Below are positions 43,158 to 43,387 of a DNA stretch of 43,387 nucleotides, one piece after another. Positions within the stretch are counted from its first letter, which is position 1, and every line of letters starts with the position of its first letter. The stretch spans positions 1 to 43,387 of the forward strand of contig NZ_QVMQ01000016.1 in the NCBI RefSeq assembly GCF_010501105.1. Direction: 5' to 3'. Source of the stretch: Dysgonomonas sp. 511 (GTDB lineage: Bacteria > Bacteroidota > Bacteroidia > Bacteroidales > Dysgonomonadaceae). Made by a program: the position numbers and the translations under genes. The notes below the pieces were generated by a model, which saw only the letters and a program-made list of their open reading frames with translations, was not told the DNA's origin and ran no database searches.

Positions 43158-43387
43158 TAATGCGAATCAGGAGTTGGAATTTAATAGTAAAAACGTTCTT
43201 TTTTATTATGTATAAAAGCCATCTTGAGTTAAGTATTTTCTCTTTAGCTCATACTGCCGCGCCCTCCCGGGCTTACCCTTCCTTTTGACATTGCCCAAAA
43301 GGAAGCAAAAGGCTAGTGCTTCGTTCCTCGGCGACCTGTCAACGGCTTGCCGGCTGAAAGGGATAAACGGGCTATCGCCCCATCCCT
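43158..43387. repeat. Non-coding repeat element, copy 2, inverted and cut by the window end
   Basis: It begins TAATGCGAATCAG and runs to the window edge. It is the reverse complement of 30355-30580 with about 10% differences and a few small gaps (for example TATTATGTATAAAAGCC against TATACTGTATAAAAGCC). No open frame of note. Its full length and other end lie outside the window. Confidence 0.8.

Overview
The window reads as a chromosomal segment of a Bacteroidota bacterium, most likely order Bacteroidales (a Dysgonomonas/Parabacteroides-like genome is my guess from overall protein flavour; the sequence alone does not fix the genus). Reasons: promoters follow the Bacteroidota -33/-7 pattern (TTTG, about 20 bp, TAnnTTTG); ribosome-binding sites are mostly weak; lipoproteins carry typical SxxC lipoboxes; and the gene content includes fimbrillin-family lipoproteins, an EF-G2-type translation factor and a NodT-type RND efflux operon. 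No tRNA, complete insertion sequence, prophage or CRISPR array was seen. Several gene starts were moved downstream because the longest open frame begins inside a promoter -7 box.

Layout. 1-199: leftward strong promoter and leader, probably of an rRNA operon lying outside the window. 200-5162 (minus): nth, then ppiD, lptC and an outer-membrane barrel protein, an envelope biogenesis group. 5459-6181: an orphan exosortase-like membrane protease, convergent with a Cof-type HAD phosphatase. 7000-7195: a MITE-like palindromic repeat. 7365-9394: sugar nucleotidyltransferase and class II aldolase. 9475-15499: small membrane proteins, an S24-type repressor, AcpH-like phosphodiesterase, TPR lipoprotein, DUF1287 protein, alpha/beta hydrolase and a secreted protein. 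15699-21298: pirin, S9 peptidase and phosphohexomutase. 21537-27738: a MarR-controlled tripartite RND efflux operon with a clear operator. 27821-28964: an overlapping DUF3037/HipA-like kinase pair. 29150-31217: small protein, Tpx, a 590-bp non-coding repeat element and a nitroreductase. 31845-34004: EF-G2. 34329-37425: a fimbrillin-like lipoprotein followed by a fimbrillin/M60 metallopeptidase fusion sharing a duplicated N-terminal domain. 37667-41454: TetR regulator, small protein, LPS-kinase-like protein, KAS III-like enzyme and a stand-alone LpxC, with repeated TGAAC-N4-GTTCA sites. 41540-43042: catalase. 43158-end: a second, inverted, truncated copy of the element at 30 kb.

Most noteworthy. 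(1) The TetR/kinase/KAS III/LpxC operon looks like a switchable lipid A or glycolipid remodelling module; I do not know a described system with this composition. (2) The fimbrillin-M60 fusion suggests a protease displayed on, or evolved from, a surface pilin-like module. (3) The 12.6-kb segment holding EF-G2, the fimbrillin locus, the LpxC operon and catalase is bracketed by inverted repeat copies and could in principle invert. (4) A second repeat family (consensus start AGAGCCTGTTTAAAATTT) occurs three times, once as a perfect 50-bp palindrome.
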